From positions 1 through 64,000 of the forward strand of contig JAJEEG010000005.1 of the NCBI GenBank assembly GCA_022821085.1: a stretch of DNA of 64,000 nucleotides, in the 5' to 3' direction. Both the position numbers and the translations under genes were made by a program. The stretch comes from Candidatus Latescibacterota bacterium (GTDB lineage Bacteria; JAAXHH01). Shown here one piece after another: positions 51,065 through 60,460 of this stretch (its first letter is position 1; the number at the start of each line of letters is the position of its first letter). The notes under the pieces are model-generated. The model did not search any database and had not been told where the DNA came from. It saw only the letters and a program-made list of their open reading frames with translations.

Positions 51065-52338
51065 GTCACCATACCGCGCCCATCGACGTGCGCGACCAGA
51101 CGGTGCTGACGAAATCGCTTCAGGAGAAGGCCCTCACCTTCGTGAAGGCATCGAGCGGCATCCTGGAAGCGGTGCTCCTGTCCACGTGCAACCGCAGCGA
51201 AATGTATGCGACCACCGACGAGGAACATACCGATCCCGGCCCAATCGAGGCGTGGTTCCACGAGATCCACGGCGTGGACGAAGGGGTCCTGTCTCCCTAC
51301 CTCTATCACCGGAGGGACGAGGCGGTCATCCGGCACCTGTTCCGGGTGGTCTCCAGCCTGGATTCGATGGTCGTCGGGGAGCAGCAGATCCTCGGCCAGG
51401 TCAGAGAGGCCTACATGCAGTCGCTGAACACGGAGAACACGGGACTGGTCCTCAACCGGTTGTTCGAAAAAGCGCTGGCCGTAGGCAAGCAGGTGCGGGA
51501 GACCACGGAGATCGGGACGGGCTCGGTTTCCGTCAGTTCCGTGGCGGTCGAACTCGCGCGGAAGATCTTCAAGGATCTGCGGCAGCATACGGCCATGCTG
51601 ATCGGCGCGGGAGAGACGGGCGAACGGACCGCGGAGTACCTCGTCGACCAGGGCGTGAAGCGGCTGATCGTCGCCAACCGGACTTACGACCGGGCCGCCG
51701 ACCTGGCCCACCGCTACGACGGGATCGCCGTTTCCCTGCAGGACGGACTGCAGATGATCTCCGACGTCGATATCGTCATCAGTTCCACCGGAGCCGCCGA
51801 ACCGGTGCTGGGCAGGGACCGGATGGCGGAGATCATGCACGACCGCCGCAACCGCCCCATATTCCTGATCGATATCGCCGCGCCCCGGGACATCGACCCC
51901 CGCGTGCGCGATCTCTACAACGTCATTCTCTACGACATGGACGACCTGCAGTCGGTGGTAGACGACAACGCGGAGGCGCGGAAGGCGGAAGCGCTGAAGG
52001 TGGAGGCGATCGTAGAGACCGAGGTAGAGCGGTTGCTCGCGTGGTACCAGAACCTCTCCATCGCGCCCACCATCGCCCAACTCCGCCACTTCGCGGAGGA
52101 TGTCCGGCACCAGGAAGTCGGCCGCGCCTTGGCCCAGCTCGGCCATCTCTCCGATGAAGACCGGGAGATCATGGACAAGATGACCCGCGCCATCGTGAAC
52201 AAACTGCTCCATCAACCGACGGTCCAGCTCAGGAACACTTCCGACCCGGAGCACAAGGACTACCACCTCTACAGCCTGCGCCATCTCTTCGGACTCGACG
52301 AGCACGGGAACGACAAGAACGGCGCCGGGAACAAGTAG
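51040..52338 (+). CDS. hemA: Glutamyl-tRNA reductase
   Basis: 432 residues from ATG 51040. LSTCNRSEMYA contains the nucleophile Cys50 that forms the thioester with glutamate. GAGETGERTAEYL is the NADPH domain; the C-terminal dimerisation helix follows. It makes glutamate-1-semialdehyde from glutamyl-tRNA, the first committed step of the C5 heme pathway. The stop codon and spacer lie in the 32-bp repeat. Confidence 0.9.
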   Translation: MHLTLVGLSHHTAPIDVRDQTVLTKSLQEKALTFVKASSGILEAVLLSTCNRSEMYATTDEEHTDPGPIEAWFHEIHGVDEGVLSPYLYHRRDEAVIRHLFRVVSSLDSMVVGEQQILGQVREAYMQSLNTENTGLVLNRLFEKALAVGKQVRETTEIGTGSVSVSSVAVELARKIFKDLRQHTAMLIGAGETGERTAEYLVDQGVKRLIVANRTYDRAADLAHRYDGIAVSLQDGLQMISDVDIVISSTGAAEPVLGRDRMAEIMHDRRNRPIFLIDIAAPRDIDPRVRDLYNVILYDMDDLQSVVDDNAEARKAEALKVEAIVETEVERLLAWYQNLSIAPTIAQLRHFAEDVRHQEVGRALAQLGHLSDEDREIMDKMTRAIVNKLLHQPTVQLRNTSDPEHKDYHLYSLRHLFGLDEHGNDKNGAGNK

Positions 52339-52391
52339 CGCGGCGCGTCCGGGTGGCCGGGAACGAACAGCACGGCGCGTCCGGGTGGCCG
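52328..52391. repeat. 32-bp tandem repeat, two copies, across the hemA stop
   Basis: 52328-52359 and 52360-52391, about 28 of 32 identical. Unit 1 contains the hemA stop (TAG 52336-52338); the second has CAG at that position. Confidence 0.85.
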
Positions 52392-52411
52392 GGACATCGA
52401 TCCCCCTTACC

Positions 52412-53401
52412 ATGGCTTCTTCACTGATCATAGGCACCCGCGGCAGCAGGCTGGCCCTCGTCCAGGCCCATTCGGTGGCCAGGGACCTGGAAGCGGGCAG
52501 CGACGACCTGTCCGTGGAGGTGCGTGTCCTCACGACGAAGGGCGACGCGGACCGGGACGCCTCCCTGGATACCTTCGGCGGCGAGGGCGTCTTCGTCAAG
52601 GAACTGGAAAGGGCCCTGGTCGCGGGAGAGATCGACGCGGCCGTGCACAGCCTCAAGGACCTGCCCACGTCCCTTCCCGGCGGCCTGGCGATCGCCTCGG
52701 TGCCGGAGCGCGTTGACGCGCGCGACGCCCTGATCAGCCGCGGCGGCGCCGGACTGGCCGACCTCCCGCAAGGTGCCCGCGTCGCCACGGGGAGTCCGAG
52801 GCGGCGGGCTCAACTGCAGCATTACCGGCCGGACCTGCGCTTCGCCGGGATCCGCGGAAACATCGACACCCGGCTTAAGAAACTTGCAGCACCGGACGGT
52901 CCGGACGCCATCGTGCTGGCCGTGGCGGGGTTGCAGCGCCTGGGCTGGACGGACCGCATCTCCGAGATATTGTCACCGGAAGTCTGCATGCCGGCCGTCG
53001 GCCAGGCGGCCCTCGCGATCGAGACCCGGGAGAACGATCGACCCACCCTGGAAGCGGCGCGGCGCATCGACCACCTTCAGGCGCGGCAGGCCGTAACCGC
53101 GGAACGGTCCTTTCTCCATCGTATCGGCGGCGGTTGCCATACCCCGGTCGGCGCGTGGGGGAGGATCGAGGACGGCAGCCTGGTGCTGGACGCTGTGCTG
53201 GCCGCCGATAACGGCGAATGGATCGTGCGTCAATCCCTTCGCGGCCGGCCGGAAGAAGGCGCCGATGTGGGCCGCCGGCTGGCTGAGGCGGTGCTGGATC
53301 AGGCCGCGCAGGCTGATCCGACCAGGCCGAACGATCAGGCCGCGCAGGCTGATCCGACCGGACCGTCCAGGCCGTCCAGGCCGTCCACGGAATCCCAATG
53401 A
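52412..53401 (+). CDS. hemC: Porphobilinogen deaminase (hydroxymethylbilane synthase)
   Basis: 329 residues from ATG 52412. Cys242 (GGGCHTPVG) is the dipyrromethane attachment site; LKDLPT and GSPRRRAQL match the active site. Joins four porphobilinogens into hydroxymethylbilane. Its C-terminus has an extra tail of about 25 residues (DQAAQADPT repeated) coded by the 36-bp repeat. The stop overlaps the cobA-hemD start (ATGA at 53398). Confidence 0.9.
   Translation: MASSLIIGTRGSRLALVQAHSVARDLEAGSDDLSVEVRVLTTKGDADRDASLDTFGGEGVFVKELERALVAGEIDAAVHSLKDLPTSLPGGLAIASVPERVDARDALISRGGAGLADLPQGARVATGSPRRRAQLQHYRPDLRFAGIRGNIDTRLKKLAAPDGPDAIVLAVAGLQRLGWTDRISEILSPEVCMPAVGQAALAIETRENDRPTLEAARRIDHLQARQAVTAERSFLHRIGGGCHTPVGAWGRIEDGSLVLDAVLAADNGEWIVRQSLRGRPEEGADVGRRLAEAVLDQAAQADPTRPNDQAAQADPTGPSRPSRPSTESQ
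53297..53395. repeat. 36-bp tandem repeat plus 9-bp repeats, hemC 3' end
   Basis: Units 53297-53332 and 53333-53368 are nearly identical and add two AAQADPT-type segments to HemC; AGGCCGTCC then repeats at 9-bp steps to 53395. Confidence 0.85.
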
Positions 53402-54999
53402 ACGCCGAATCCCCTGACAACGGCTCATCCCCGGGTGACCTCGAATCCCCGGGCGGGTCCGAGACTGCCCCGACGCCGGGCATGGTTTACCTGGTCGGCG
53501 CGGGCCCCGGCGACCCCGGACTGATCACCGTGAAGGGCCTGGACTGCGTGCGGCGGGCCGACGTCGTCGTTGCCGACTTCCTCGCCGACGACCGGCTGGT
53601 GGCGGAGGCGCCTGGACACGCCGAACGGATACGCGTGCCCTGGCGGCCGGGTCGGCAGGCCGAGATCAACGACCTGCTGGTACAGCACAGCCGGGCCGGG
53701 AAAACCGTGGTCCGGTTGAAGGGCGGCGATCCGTTCGTGTTCGGCCGGGGCGGCGAAGAGGGACTACATCTCCAGCGCCACGGGATCCGCTTCGAGGTCG
53801 TTCCCGGTATCACGGCGGCCGTCGCGGTCCCGGCCTACGCCGGCATACCGGTGACCCACCGGGAGATTACTTCGTCGATGACGGTCGTCACCGGCCACGT
53901 GTCGCCGGACAAGGACCGGACGGATCTCGACTGGGAGGCGTTCGCCAAACGGATCGGCACGCTGATCTTCTACATGGGTGCGCGGAACCTGCCCTTCATC
54001 GCGGAAAAACTGATCGAATTCGGACGGCCGAAGGACACGCCCGTCGCGCTGATCCAGTGGGGCACCACACCGGAGCAGAGGACCCTCGTCGGCACGCTGG
54101 ACGATATCGTGTCCAGGGCCCGGTCATCCGCCTTCACGCCGCCCGTGCTGATCGTCGTGGGCGAGGTGGTGGCGATGCGGCCGCAACTCGACTGGTTCGA
54201 GACGAAACCGCTATTCGGCGTCCGCGTGCTGGTCACGCGCGCCCGGGACCAGGCCGGCGAGCTGTCGGAGCTGCTCGTCCGCCACGGCGCGGAGCCGGTG
54301 GAAGCGCCGCTGATACGGATCGAAGCCCCGGAAGACTGGTCGGCAGCGGATGCCGCGCTGGCCGAACTCTCCGGTTTCGATCACGTGGTGTTCACCAGCC
54401 GGAACGCCGTGGAGGCGTTTTTCTCCCGCCTGAATCATAAAGGCCTGGATGCCCGGTCGCTGGGCGGGGTCCGGGTCGCCGCGGTAGGCCGGGCCACGGC
54501 TTGCGCGCTGCGTAGTCGCGGGATCGAAGCGGACGATCAACCCGAGGCGTTCCGGGCCGAGAAGCTCGTCGAAGCCCTGGCCCGAGACCGCGACCTTCAG
54601 GACGCGCGGATCCTCTTTCCCGCGGCGGACATCGCGGGGCCCGCCGTGGAGGAGGGGCTGACCGCCGCCGGCGCGACCGTGACCCGGGTGACGGTCTACC
54701 GGACGGTCCTTGCAGCGGACCTGCCAGGCGACATAGCGTCCATGCTGGCAGACAGGAAGATCCACTTGGCCGTGTTCGCGAGTTCGTCGGCCGTCTCGAC
54801 GTTCGCGAAGGCCGCGGGCCCGGACGGTCTCCAACGATGGACCCGGGGCGTGCGCATCGCCTGCATCGGTCCCTCGACGGCGGAAACCGCCGCGGAGGCG
54901 GGCCTGTCCGTGGATATCGTGCCCGGCGAGGCCACGATCCCCGCGCTCGTGGACGCGATCGTGCGGGACCGGCTCACCGCGGGGGAGCGGCCCGCGTAG
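53398..54999 (+). CDS. cobA-hemD: Fused uroporphyrinogen-III methyltransferase and uroporphyrinogen-III synthase
   Basis: 533 residues in two domains. Residues about 28-265: SUMT (VYLVGAGPGDPGLITVKG, GGDPFVFGRGGEE, VTGHVSPDK), which methylates uroporphyrinogen III twice to precorrin-2. Residues about 275-525: HemD (VLVTRARDQAGEL, VFTSRNAVEAFF, CIGPSTAETAAEAG), which makes uroporphyrinogen III from hydroxymethylbilane. The fusion links steps before and after the branch point, favouring siroheme. The last 39 bases are duplicated after its stop (54961-55042). Confidence 0.9.
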   Translation: MNAESPDNGSSPGDLESPGGSETAPTPGMVYLVGAGPGDPGLITVKGLDCVRRADVVVADFLADDRLVAEAPGHAERIRVPWRPGRQAEINDLLVQHSRAGKTVVRLKGGDPFVFGRGGEEGLHLQRHGIRFEVVPGITAAVAVPAYAGIPVTHREITSSMTVVTGHVSPDKDRTDLDWEAFAKRIGTLIFYMGARNLPFIAEKLIEFGRPKDTPVALIQWGTTPEQRTLVGTLDDIVSRARSSAFTPPVLIVVGEVVAMRPQLDWFETKPLFGVRVLVTRARDQAGELSELLVRHGAEPVEAPLIRIEAPEDWSAADAALAELSGFDHVVFTSRNAVEAFFSRLNHKGLDARSLGGVRVAAVGRATACALRSRGIEADDQPEAFRAEKLVEALARDRDLQDARILFPAADIAGPAVEEGLTAAGATVTRVTVYRTVLAADLPGDIASMLADRKIHLAVFASSSAVSTFAKAAGPDGLQRWTRGVRIACIGPSTAETAAEAGLSVDIVPGEATIPALVDAIVRDRLTAGERPA

Positions 55000-55042
55000 T
55001 TTCGTGCGGGACCGGCTGGCCGCGGGGGAGCGTTCCGCGTAA
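54961..55042. repeat. 39-bp gene tail duplicated at 43-bp period after the stop
   Basis: 54961-54999 (coding VRDRLTAGERPA plus TAG) is repeated at 55004-55042 (would code VRDRLAAGERSA plus TAA) with six base changes. The second copy is untranslated. It is a clean example of duplication of a gene's end including its stop. Confidence 0.9.
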
Positions 55043-55048
55043 TAACGA

Positions 55049-55078
55049 TTGCCCTGAAAAGACGTCCCGGTATATATT
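55049..55078 (+). promoter_or_regulatory. Internal promoter before the zinc-ribbon gene
   Basis: TTGCCC (55049-55054), then TATATATT (55071-55078); spacer 16 to 18 bases. It may give extra transcription of the zinc-ribbon/hemB/hemL genes. Because it covers 55078, a TTG start there is unlikely. Confidence 0.45.
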
Positions 55079-55116
55079 TGTCGGGCGTGAATCAAGCTAA
55101 CATACAGCCGAATACT

Positions 55117-55737
55117 ATGCCTTTCTGTCCGGAATGCGAATGTAAATACGCCCAGGGTGTGGCGCAGTGCCCCATCTGCGCGTCACCCCTGGTCGAAACG
55201 CTGAACGAGGCGTCGACCTGGGTCTGCGATGAGTGCAAGGAGGAGATCCCCGGCGACGCGCCGTTTTGCCCGGTCTGCGGGACGGCCTTCGTCGACGACC
55301 TGCGCTGCCTGACCCAACCGGACCAGCCCGCTCACGGACGATGCGTGGTCTGCGGACAGCACGTGTGCGGGGACTGCGGGATCCGCCGGCAGGGCCGGTA
55401 TTTCTGTGAAAGGCACGGGCTGGAAGAAGAATCGCCGGTCGAGGAAGAGATCCTCTATCGGGCGGAGGACCGGGAAGCGCTGAACTACCGGCGCTACCTT
55501 GCGCAGCAGGGCGTGGATTGCCGGGTGTTCTCGGTCCAACAGGACGCCGGCCTCCTCCTGGACGATCGATCGATCGGAGAGGCCAGGATCATCGTGCCTT
55601 CGAAACACCTGGTGCCGGCGCGGGAGTGGATGGCGTCACGTTCCATCGACGCCGGCCATGTCTTGTTCCAGTGTGAACGCTGCAGCGCCCTGAATGGGTT
55701 CGACGGCGGCGGTTGCGCCAACTGCGGCGGGCCCTGA
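55117..55737 (+). CDS. Zinc-ribbon protein with DUF2007-like C-terminus
   Basis: 206 residues from ATG 55117; upstream TTG/GTG codons fall in or beside the promoter. At least eight CxxC pairs (CPEC, CPIC, CDEC, CPVC, CVVC, CGDC, CERC, CANC) form four zinc ribbons. [21 protein letters not shown] and [15 protein letters not shown] resemble the DUF2007 signal-domain pattern. It may sense metals or bind nucleic acid. Sits inside the heme operon, so a regulatory role in tetrapyrrole synthesis is possible (inference). Confidence 0.55.
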   Translation: MPFCPECECKYAQGVAQCPICASPLVETLNEASTWVCDECKEEIPGDAPFCPVCGTAFVDDLRCLTQPDQPAHGRCVVCGQHVCGDCGIRRQGRYFCERHGLEEESPVEEEILYRAEDREALNYRRYLAQQGVDCRVFSVQQDAGLLLDDRSIGEARIIVPSKHLVPAREWMASRSIDAGHVLFQCERCSALNGFDGGGCANCGGP

Positions 55738-55777
55738 TGCGCCGATAGCGAACCCCGATAGCGGACAGGGAAACCTG

Positions 55778-56746
55778 ATGGCATTTCCCGTACATAGACT
55801 GCGGCGCCTGCGCCGCACCGAACGTCTGCGCAGGATGGTCGGCGAGACCCGGCTTTCCGTGGACGACCTGATCTATCCCCTGTTCATCTGCCCGGGAGAG
55901 GGCGTCCGTGCCCCGGTGGATTCCATGCCTGGCGTGGAGCGGCTATCGGTGGACCAGGGCGCGGAGGTCTGCCGCGAAGTCTCGGACCTGGGCATCCCGG
56001 CCGTCATGCTCTTCGGCATCCCGGAGCACAAGGACGCCTACGGCTCCGGTGCCTACGCGGACGACGGCATCGTCCAACGGGCCATCCGCGCGATCAAGAA
56101 CGCAGCGCCGGAACTCACCGTCATCGGCGACGTGTGCCTCTGCGAGTACACCGATCACGGCCACTGCGGTGTCATCAAAGAAGACGACGTGGAGAACGAC
56201 GCCACCCTACGGCTGCTCGTCCGGACCGCGCTCTCGCAGGCGAAGGCCGGCGCCGACCTGGTCGCGCCGTCGGACATGATGGACGGCCGCGTGGGTGCGA
56301 TACGGGAGGCCCTCGACGACGAGCGGCTTACGCACGTCCCGATCATGGCCTATTCCGCAAAGTACGCTTCCGCCTACTACGGGCCCTTTCGCGACGCCGC
56401 GGACTCGGTCCCGCAGTTCGGCGACCGCCGTTCCTACCAGATGGACCCGGCGAACTCCAACGAGGCGCTCCGGGAAGTGGAGCTGGACCTCGAGGAAGGC
56501 GCAGATATCGTCATGGTCAAGCCGGCCCTGGCCTATCTCGACGTGATACACCGGGTGAAATCGACCTTTGAAGTGCCGGTGGCCGCCTACAACGTGAGCG
56601 GGGAATACGCCATGATCAAGGCGGCGGGACAGATGGGATGGATCGATGAAGAACGGGTCGTCCTGGAGTCGCTGACCGCCATAAAGCGCGCCGGCGCCGA
56701 CATGATCCTCACCTACTTCGCGCGGGAGGTCGCGCGCGGCCTATGA
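55778..56746 (+). CDS. hemB: Porphobilinogen synthase (ALA dehydratase)
   Basis: 322 residues from ATG 55778 (AGGGA upstream). Cys120, Cys122, Cys130 ([14 protein letters not shown]) bind the catalytic zinc; Lys195 ([15 protein letters not shown]) and Lys248 ([10 protein letters not shown]) form Schiff bases with ALA. Joins two aminolevulinates into porphobilinogen. Stop overlaps hemL start (ATGA at 56743). Confidence 0.95.
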   Translation: MAFPVHRLRRLRRTERLRRMVGETRLSVDDLIYPLFICPGEGVRAPVDSMPGVERLSVDQGAEVCREVSDLGIPAVMLFGIPEHKDAYGSGAYADDGIVQRAIRAIKNAAPELTVIGDVCLCEYTDHGHCGVIKEDDVENDATLRLLVRTALSQAKAGADLVAPSDMMDGRVGAIREALDDERLTHVPIMAYSAKYASAYYGPFRDAADSVPQFGDRRSYQMDPANSNEALREVELDLEEGADIVMVKPALAYLDVIHRVKSTFEVPVAAYNVSGEYAMIKAAGQMGWIDEERVVLESLTAIKRAGADMILTYFAREVARGL

Positions 56747-58032
56747 ACCGTTCCCGATCCAGCACGCTCTTCGACCAGGCCCAGCGATCCATGCCCGGCG
56801 GGGTGAACAGCCCCGTACGCAATTTCGGGCGGGTCGGAGGCCGCCCCGTCTTCATGGAACGGGGCGCGGGGTCCAAGGTCTACGACGTGGACGGCAACGC
56901 GTACATCGACTACCTGGGATCCTGGGGGCCGCTGATCCTGGGCCACGGCCATCCCGCCGTGGTCGAGGCCCTGAAGAAGGCCTGTGAGCGGGGCACGAGT
57001 TTCGGCACGCCCACCGAAGCCGAGATCAGGCTGGCGGAACTGGTCAAGACCGCCTTCCCGTCCATTGAACTGATTCGCATGGTCAACTCCGGGACGGAAG
57101 CGACCATGAGCGCCCTGCGCGTGGCCCGCGGATACACGGGACGCGACCTGGCGGTCAAGTTCGAGGCGGGGTACCACGGCCACGGAGACAGCTTTCTCAT
57201 CCAGGCCGGTTCGGGCGCTGCCACGTTCGGCATCCCCGACAGCCCCGGCGTGCCCGCGGACCTGGCGAAGATGACCCTCAACCTGCCGTACAACGACATC
57301 GATGCCGTACGGCGCACCCTCTCGGAGCGGGGCGACGACATCGCCTGCGTGATCGTCGAGCCCGTCGCCGGCAACATGGGCATGATCCCGCCTGCCGAGG
57401 GTTTTCTCGAAACCATCCGGGAGGAGACGGAAAAGCGGGGCATCATCCTGATCTTCGACGAGATCATCACGGGATTCAGGATCGATTTCGGCGGCGCGCA
57501 GGAACGGTTCGGCATCACGGCCGACATGACCTGCCTGGGCAAGATCATCGGCGGCGGCCTCCCCGTCGGCGCCTACGGAGGGCGCAGGGAAATCATGGAA
57601 ACCGTGGCGCCCGTCGGTGCCGTCTACCAGGCCGGCACGCTTTCGGGCAACCCGCTGGCCATGACCGCGGGGTACGAAACGGTGCGGCAGCTTCAGGAAC
57701 CCGGCGTCTACGAACGGCTCGAGCACCTGGCTTCCCGGCTCGGAGACGGCCTTCGCGCCGCGGCGGCAGAGGCGGGCATTCCCGCGTACCTGACGCGCGT
57801 CGGGTCCATGATGTGTACCTTCTTCACCGACCGGGCCGTCAGTAGTTTCGATACCGCCTCCACGTCGGACGCGGATACGTACGGGCGGTACTTCTGGAAC
57901 ATGCTGGACCGCGGCGTCTACCTGGCGCCTTCGCGTCTCGAAACGGGATTCGTGTCCCTGGCCCACACCGAAGAGGACATCGACCGGACCCTCGACGCGG
58001 CCCGGGAGAGCCTGCATCTATTGAAAACATAG
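56743..58032 (+). CDS. hemL: Glutamate-1-semialdehyde 2,1-aminomutase
   Basis: 429 residues. Lys267 ([17 protein letters not shown]) holds [12 protein letters not shown] (238-246) and [10 protein letters not shown] (17-26) are HemL signatures. Produces 5-aminolevulinate from glutamate-1-semialdehyde. It is the last gene of the operon; a promoter for the next gene begins two bases after its stop. Confidence 0.95.
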   Translation: MNRSRSSTLFDQAQRSMPGGVNSPVRNFGRVGGRPVFMERGAGSKVYDVDGNAYIDYLGSWGPLILGHGHPAVVEALKKACERGTSFGTPTEAEIRLAELVKTAFPSIELIRMVNSGTEATMSALRVARGYTGRDLAVKFEAGYHGHGDSFLIQAGSGAATFGIPDSPGVPADLAKMTLNLPYNDIDAVRRTLSERGDDIACVIVEPVAGNMGMIPPAEGFLETIREETEKRGIILIFDEIITGFRIDFGGAQERFGITADMTCLGKIIGGGLPVGAYGGRREIMETVAPVGAVYQAGTLSGNPLAMTAGYETVRQLQEPGVYERLEHLASRLGDGLRAAAAEAGIPAYLTRVGSMMCTFFTDRAVSSFDTASTSDADTYGRYFWNMLDRGVYLAPSRLETGFVSLAHTEEDIDRTLDAARESLHLLKT

Positions 58033-58033
58033 A

Positions 58034-58062
58034 TTGTTAAAGACATAGACAATTAAAATAAT
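58034..58062 (+). promoter_or_regulatory. Promoter of the Ig-like lipoprotein gene
   Basis: TTGTTA (58034-58039), 17 bases, AATAAT (58057-58062); leader of about 80 bases. The whole stretch 58030-58090 is AT-rich, unlike its surroundings. Confidence 0.55.
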
Positions 58063-58148
58063 AGTTTATTCAAATCCGACTTTATTAAAATCAAGTGCGG
58101 TAGATCTACACGACCCGCATTACAGTCCCTATCCGGGAGGAGTCCAAA

Positions 58149-60272
58149 GTGATTCGCACCTATAGTCGCGCGTTCGCTATGGTATTGATTTCAATGTCCT
58201 TCATGATCCTGACCGGGTGCGGCGGCGGGGACAGCGGTCCGACGAGCCCCACGCCGTCCACACCGACGCCGCCGGCACCGCCGGCACCACCGCCCACGCC
58301 GGTGGCGACGAGCATTGCCGTCACGCCTGCGTCGCACACCCTGTCGGCGATCGGTGCGACCGTACAACTGTCGGCAACGGTCAGGGACCAGAACAACAAT
58401 CCGATGTCCGGGCAAACGGTTAACTGGAACAGCAGCAACACCGCTGTGGCGACCGTGAGCGGCAGTGGCCTGGTGACGGCGGTGAGCAATGGGACCGCGC
58501 AGATCACGGCGCGCTCCGGCAACGCGTCGGGCACCGCGAACATCACGGTGGCTGAGCCCGTGCCGACCCGTATCACGGTCACGCCCTCGTCCCATACGCT
58601 GGAGGCGATCGGGGCTACCGTTCAACTCAGCGCAACGGTGCGGGATCAGCGGAACAATGTCATGTCCGGCCAGACCATTACCTGGTCGAGCGGCGACGAG
58701 GCCGTGGCGACCGTGAGCGCGACTGGCCTCGTGACGGCCGTGGCCAACGGCATGACTGAAATCACGGCCAAATCCGGCAGCCTGACTTCCAGTGCGGAAA
58801 TTACCGTGTCCGAACCCGTGCCGACCACCGTCACGATCGAACCGGCGTCGCACACGCTCGAAGCGATCGGCGACACGTTGCAGCTCGCGGCCGTCGTACT
58901 GGACCAGTACGAAAACGCGATGGCGGATGCGGCCGTGACCTGGTCGAGCGGCGACGAGGCCGTGGCGACCGTGGATGAGGACGGACTGGTGACCGCGGTG
59001 GATAACGGCATGGCGGACATTACGGCCCAGGCCGGAGACGCCATGGGCAGTGCGGCGATCACCGTCGCTCAGGCTCCAGCCAGCGTCACTGTAGCGGTCG
59101 AATCCGGGACCACCACCCTGGCCGCCATCGGACAGACCCTGCAGCTCACGGTATCCGTCAGCGATGCGAACGACCATCCCATTGCCGAACCAGCCGTCAC
59201 GTGGACGAGCAGTGACGAAGCGGTGGTTACCGTGGACCAGGATGGACTGGTAACGGCGGTGGGCAACGGCATGGCCGACGTTGTGGCCACGGCGGGCGAC
59301 GTATCGGACATGGTGAGCATTACGGTCATGGAAACATCCGAACCCGTGGCGACAACCGTCATGATCGATCCGGCGTCGCACACGCTCGAAGCGATCGGCG
59401 AAACCGTGCAGCTTGCGGCCGTCGTGCTGGACCAGGACGAGAACGTGATGGCGGACGCGGCCGTGACCTGGTCGAGCGGCGACGAGGCCGTGGCGACCGT
59501 GGATGCGGACGGCCTGGTGACCGCGGTGGATAACGGCATGGCGGATATCGCGGCGCAGTCCGGAGACGCCGTGGGCAGCGCGGCGATCACCGTCGCCCAG
59601 GTCCCGGCCGGAATCAGCATCGACGTTGACGCCGAAGCCACTACGCTCACCGAAGTCGGGCAGACCCTTCAGCTCATGGTCACCGTCAGCGACGCGAATG
59701 ACGCGCCCATCTCAGAACCGGCCGTCATGTGGACGAGCAGTGACGTAGCGGTGGTCACCGTGGACGGGGATGGACTGGTAACGGCGGTGGGCAACGGCAT
59801 GGCCGACGTTGAGGCAACGGCGGGCGACGTGTCGGACATGGTGAGCATTACGGTGATGGTAATGGTGGATGAAGGGGATACGCGAGAATACACGCCGTGG
59901 GTTGGGGTAAGGGTTAATGATAGCGGAAATTTGGTATTCAGTGTAAGTGGAATTGGTATTGAAGTAACTGGCTGTTTCACTGAGAATCCTATCATCAGAA
60001 GCGGCATCGCGGGGGCCCTACCCCCAGAGGGAATTAAAGACTGGACGAATACTTTTACTGGAGACACCCTTACTATTCACTTTTCCATATGGCAGCGAAG
60101 CGAAGATATGGGCGGTACGTGGAATGACGTCGAGGATACCAGGGTGGAGTACAACGCTTGCGCATATGATGGTCCTGATGTCGCCGGTGAATATCGACTG
60201 GTCGGTGAAATTACGCTCAACGGTGAGACGGAATTCCGCCGCAGCGAGAATACGTTTACCATCGATCCCTGA
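58149..60272 (+). CDS. Lipoprotein with six BIG2 immunoglobulin-like repeats
   Basis: 707 residues from GTG 58149 (GGGAGGAG upstream). Lipobox LTGC (Cys24), then a Pro/Thr stalk to about residue 53, then six Ig-like BIG2 domains of 83-88 residues (about 54-570). Each has TLxAIGxTxQLxAxVxDxxxxxM and AVATVxxxGLVTAVxNG. The C-terminal domain (about 575-707) is unrelated, with two Cys (GCFTENP, NACAYDG). It is surface-exposed and could bind carbohydrates or other cells. DNA of the last domain is AT-richer than the rest. Confidence 0.85.
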   Translation: MIRTYSRAFAMVLISMSFMILTGCGGGDSGPTSPTPSTPTPPAPPAPPPTPVATSIAVTPASHTLSAIGATVQLSATVRDQNNNPMSGQTVNWNSSNTAVATVSGSGLVTAVSNGTAQITARSGNASGTANITVAEPVPTRITVTPSSHTLEAIGATVQLSATVRDQRNNVMSGQTITWSSGDEAVATVSATGLVTAVANGMTEITAKSGSLTSSAEITVSEPVPTTVTIEPASHTLEAIGDTLQLAAVVLDQYENAMADAAVTWSSGDEAVATVDEDGLVTAVDNGMADITAQAGDAMGSAAITVAQAPASVTVAVESGTTTLAAIGQTLQLTVSVSDANDHPIAEPAVTWTSSDEAVVTVDQDGLVTAVGNGMADVVATAGDVSDMVSITVMETSEPVATTVMIDPASHTLEAIGETVQLAAVVLDQDENVMADAAVTWSSGDEAVATVDADGLVTAVDNGMADIAAQSGDAVGSAAITVAQVPAGISIDVDAEATTLTEVGQTLQLMVTVSDANDAPISEPAVMWTSSDVAVVTVDGDGLVTAVGNGMADVEATAGDVSDMVSITVMVMVDEGDTREYTPWVGVRVNDSGNLVFSVSGIGIEVTGCFTENPIIRSGIAGALPPEGIKDWTNTFTGDTLTIHFSIWQRSEDMGGTWNDVEDTRVEYNACAYDGPDVAGEYRLVGEITLNGETEFRRSENTFTIDP
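58820..59875. repeat. 528-bp higher-order duplication of Ig-like domain pairs
   Basis: Domains 3+4 (from about 58820) and 5+6 (from about 59348) match closely in DNA with a 528-bp period, for example GCGTCGCACACGCTCGAAGC at 58845 and 59373. It fits a recent duplication of a two-domain unit. Confidence 0.8.
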
Positions 60273-60337
60273 CAGCCAGGAACGGGGACCGTGTAACATT
60301 CGTTTCGATCAAAAATAGTTTACAACTGCAACCTTAT

Positions 60338-60374
60338 AGGGGATCGACGGGTCCAATCCGTAGATCCCCTTTCC
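60338..60374 (+). terminator. Probable Rho-independent terminator
   Basis: AGGGGATC (60338-60345) pairs with GATCCCCT (60363-60370), with an inner ACGG/CCGT pair and a 7-base loop, then TTCC. The T-run is short, so it is a moderate terminator for the Ig-like gene. Confidence 0.55.
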
Positions 60375-60460
60375 ATTCCGCCGGGCATGTGACGCCCTGG
60401 GCCGCGACATCAGTATACAACCGCAGTGTACATCCGTGAGAACCGGGAGTGGATGTGGCC

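Noticed and set aside
50689-52788. 699-codon minus-strand ORF
   Set aside because: Antisense to sirC, hemA and hemC, all of which have conserved active-site residues on the plus strand.
56713-58017. 434-codon minus-strand ORF
   Set aside because: Antisense to hemL.
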